Below are positions 61,137 to 64,000 of a stretch of 64,000 bases of DNA, piece by piece. The stretch spans positions 712,613 to 776,612 of the forward strand of contig NW_006768809.1 in assembly GCF_000204055.1 (NCBI RefSeq). The letters run 5' to 3'. Position 1 is the stretch's first letter; each line of letters begins with the position of its first letter. Source of the stretch: Melampsora larici-populina 98AG31 (Eukaryota; Basidiomycota; Pucciniomycetes; Pucciniales; Melampsoraceae). The notes under the pieces were generated by a model that ran no database searches, was not told the origin of the DNA, and was given only the letters and a program-made list of their open reading frames with translations. The position numbers were made by a program, and so were the translations under genes.

Positions 61137-61432
61137 CTCACGCTCACACCCGGTGACTTTTTCGTGGCCCAGGGCGTGGCCAGGGCCATGGCCTATGCCA
61201 CGCATGGCCTTAAAAACATGGCACAATTCAACAATTTATACACGTTATAATGCCACCATCCTTCATGATATTTGCCGCGAAGACGGAACAAATCCAACTC
61301 GCCCTCATTGGAGCACAGAGAACACGAAATCACACAGAAGGGCCAGGGCATGGCCGAGGCCGAGGCCCCGGCCCTTGCCCTGAGCCCTGCCGTGGCGCCA
61401 CGAGGCATCGGGGCATCGGGTGTGAGCGTGAG
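61137..61432. mobile_element. GC-rich foldback element (MITE-like) upstream of urease
   Basis: 296 bp. The ends CTCACGCTCACACCCGGTG and, inverted, CTCACGCTCACACCCGATG match. TAGTAT flanks directly on both sides (61131-61136 and 61433-61438). Both subterminal parts are chains of GGCC(A/G)-type words (GGCCAGGGCC, GGCCGAGGCC) that can pair with each other. Longer open frames across it are composition artefacts. Confidence 0.75.
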
Positions 61433-62292
61433 TAGTATCTATCTGCCATTAGCCTTGATTGCGCATGCTCCTCACTGCCAACTCGAAGCCAGAATCTTGA
61501 AAAGTGAAAATGGAACAGAGGCTTTTTGTGTTGAGGCTCAGCCCAATATGATTGGCTCGGGCTTGAGCCCCTGGGTGTCCTCGGGCACAAGTATCCGAGA
61601 CATGCCGGGTCCAGATAGCCTTGAAGTGACAGTTGAAGTTCCATGACACCTCCAAACTTACTTTCGCGCCGGAGCAGCTTGAATATCAGCATCTGAGGTG
61701 TCCTATTATCTTGTCAGTCTACAGCTTGAGTACGTATAGCACAGGGAATAATTAGCAATAGCCTTGGCCACGGCCCATTATGGTGTCAGTCATGACCATA
61801 GATTCAGTAAATTCTCACACATTTCATCAGCTGTTGGGGAAATGTAAAATATGAATTATTTGAACTCGAATCAAGAGTTTTTAGGGTGGGTGAAGTAGGC
61901 AAAAATTTCAATGATAGGATCTAGGAATATATTTGGCCCAACTCAAGAATTTGGGAGATGAATTGTATTTTCTTTTGTAATTTGTGACTTCACTTTCGAG
62001 CTTTCGTGGCCAGGAAAGGTCAAGGGGGGTCGCGGCATTGATGTTTATCTGTAAAGATACTTTTCAAGCAACAAGATGGGGTTCTTTCTCGTCTAATTAT
62101 CAGTGGTTGCAAGAATATTTGACCAAAGCGTTTGAGAGACACATTTGTGCATAATCAAACAATATTTTTCCTGGGAATTGAATTCTATAGTAGTATAATT
62201 TTGGAGATGGACATTCTAATACTATATGATTTGATCAACATATACTGGTACATATTCATGAGGCAACGTAAGATGAAATTTTACAGCGGCCG
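61433..62292. other. No gene seen
   Basis: Between the foldback element and the fucosyltransferase-like gene's stop codon; no coding or RNA signal. Confidence 0.45.
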
Positions 62293-64000
62293 CTATGACC
62301 TGTTTCTTGATGGAGTTTCTATTTGCTTGATATAGTGACGATGTAAGATAGACACCGCGTAATCACTGAATGTACTGCCCGGTGTTCCTAACATTGCAGA
62401 TCCCTAGTAAAAAAGTGAAACAGGAACTAATCAATTTGATGATTCGCGATGCAGTTATGAAGACATTTTGAATCATGGTACTTACTTTAGCAGCAACGAT
62501 AGCATCGAGCATTGGAGTTAAAAAGTGTTTGAGCTTAAGTCCGTCATTCCCACTTCGAATATTCTCTAGATTTCTGACGTTGGTTCCAGCTTCAGGAGAG
62601 ATGAGATCAGATAGTGTAAAGACACAAGGGAAGGATTTGAAAAATATTGAAAGGTGGATGTGATCCATAGGCTGTGCGACGTCGGTGGCGATGTAGATTG
62701 GGATGTTGAGGTGCTGTAACTCGGGGTCAGTATACAACTGTCCTCGACATTTCATGTTGTCGACTGCACCGGCACGGTGGGCTGAGTAGATTGAGCTCCG
62801 TCTAGTTAGAGGCAAGTGGTCTGGTGAAAGAGAAAGTGGAACCTCTAGTTTTATGTTGTCTTGTGAGAGTGAGGGAGCAGTTACAGAGTCGGCTTGAGCG
62901 ATTAGACCGTCCTCTTCATCTTCGTATTGATTCCAAGACTGATAGTGATCTTCTTGAATATCATCTTGAATTTTGGGATTTGAGTCGCGGGGAACTTCCA
63001 AGAAGGACCGAGGTTCATGTTTCTGACCGTTTTTCGACGTGAAGGATTGCTCGTGGCTATGTACTAGCTGATCGATTTTCTCTTGGCTAAGGTGTAAAAC
63101 TTCTGAACACAGTTTCTCAAAGACTTTCGGCATGGATTTCGCGGCTTGTCTCTGCGGTGGGATGTGGAACGTCAGTTGATGAAAAGGAAAAGCGGATGTT
63201 GATGTCACTAACCCTGAAGTACAGATCTCCCACTCGCAGGTGCAAACCGATGTAATTGCCTCGTCCTCCGAGCTGTTGAGCGACTTGGTCCGAAATTGAA
63301 CGAAGGATTGGTACACTAGGAAGCTGCGAGGCGGCTAGCTTTTTTTTCCATGAGTTCGCTTCCTGGCTCTCGAGGATCATTCTATTGCTACCGAACAAGG
63401 AGCCAACACTCAATAGTTTTACGTGGCCATAACTTTTGAGATCATCAACATTCAGGCGATATTGGTATTTGTCATGCAAGGGCTTCGCCGTCAATTTTGA
63501 CTCAAATATTTGATAACTGTAACGCGTGTTGTCTTGCACGCTATACCAATCTCCTTCGTTGAGTTGCAGTGCGTCCCAAAACCAAGATTCGCGGACATCA
63601 AGCTGATCGACCACAGGCTGTTGCTTGACGATCTCTTGCACATCCATGAGGTAATCTACTTGTACCGCGGTCCAATCTGAGTAATTCTGGCATTCTTCTG
63701 GTGTGCTTGGAGATTGGCCACTGGAAAGTTTGTGGCCAATGCAATCGAAATGAAAATTCTTCATTTCACGCTCGTAAGTCTTGATGAGCTCGTCGGAGCC
63801 AGACCATGCCAATGCTCGACCGAGTCTCAGCTGAGGCAAGATCAATGTTCGGTTTAGGAGTCGAGCAAGCTGAAAAGCATTTTGGAGTTCGATCCGTTGA
63901 TTGTGAAACCCAGAATGAGGAAGATAAGTAAAGAAGCGAGAATTTTCAGATGTCGCTTGATCTTCTGTTAACTCATGAGGAGACGGCCGGACGTTCTCAT
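62293..64000 (-). CDS. GDP-fucose protein O-fucosyltransferase-like glycosyltransferase, N-terminus beyond the window
   Basis: Putative glycosyltransferase of the O-fucosyltransferase superfamily, expected in the secretory lumen. Three exons are visible: 64000 (open) to 63213, 63151-62486 and 62403-62293, about 520 residues. Landmarks: FFTYLPHSGFHNQRIELQNA (the nucleotide-sugar-binding SG.NNQ-type segment), LLNRTLILPQLRLG, NYIGLHLRVGDLYFR (the HxR loop) and, near the end, LDAIVAAKGSAMLGTPGSTFS. The last is the typical C-terminal D..A..G..F.GT..STFS block. The acidic, Ser-rich middle (about 90 residues of exon 2) is an insertion relative to the core fold. The 5' end, including any signal anchor, lies past 64000. 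Donor and acceptor: protein target unknown. Family call strong, exact function not. Confidence 0.8.

Noticed and set aside
1..64000. CRISPR array, operon or prokaryotic defence system
   Set aside because: No regularly spaced repeats; genes are eukaryotic and spliced.

Overview
The window looks like nuclear DNA of a basidiomycete fungus, most probably a rust (Pucciniales; a Melampsora-like genome is my best guess). The reasons are intron-rich genes with short GT-AG introns, a three-domain eukaryotic-type urease, a basidiomycete O-fucosyltransferase-like gene, low gene density and abundant transposons. The organism call is inference; the gene calls come from rebuilding exon chains whose reading phases close at every splice site.

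Layout. 1-14.0 kb is transposon territory. A 4,348-bp CACTA-like element (1707-6054, 46-bp terminal inverted repeats, GCA target duplication) carries a broken copy of the proteasome lid gene RPN8. Small inverted-repeat elements and a dead hAT transposase follow. 14.0-24.8 kb is a housekeeping block: a GPI-type aspartic protease, a small F-box-like gene, mitochondrial ribosomal protein mS41, the SM protein VPS45 (divergent from mS41 across 205 bp), the RNase P/MRP subunit POP5 (with an apparent 1-nt frameshift) and an unrecognised basic protein.

25.6-36.4 kb holds a striking inverted duplication. Two 1,360-bp arms, about 99% identical and without length difference, lie 8.1 kb apart. Each has tRNA-Leu(AAG) with an intron, tRNA-Asp(GTC) only 3 nt downstream, and a divergent five-exon gene for a small cysteine-rich membrane protein. 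The spacer has no recognisable gene, one assembly gap and two short inverted-repeat elements.

41.6-48.5 kb carries a triose-phosphate/nucleotide-sugar-type transporter and the autophagy scramblase ATG9, both on the minus strand. 49.7-56.3 kb is a young Ty1/copia retrotransposon (645-bp LTRs, TTTTT target duplication, half-tRNA-iMet-type primer site). Its pol is interrupted by a second element, mostly N, that duplicated AAT. 57.2-60.8 kb is a complete 15-exon urease, with a GC-rich foldback element 385 bp upstream of its start codon. 62.3-64.0 kb is the 3' part of an O-fucosyltransferase-like gene that runs off the window.

The conserved genes serve separate core functions (vesicle fusion, autophagy, mitochondrial translation, tRNA 5' processing, urea hydrolysis) and do not form one pathway. 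I found no CRISPR, operon or defence-type system. The most unusual features are the tRNA-bearing inverted duplication, the gene capture by the CACTA-like element, and the nested retrotransposon.
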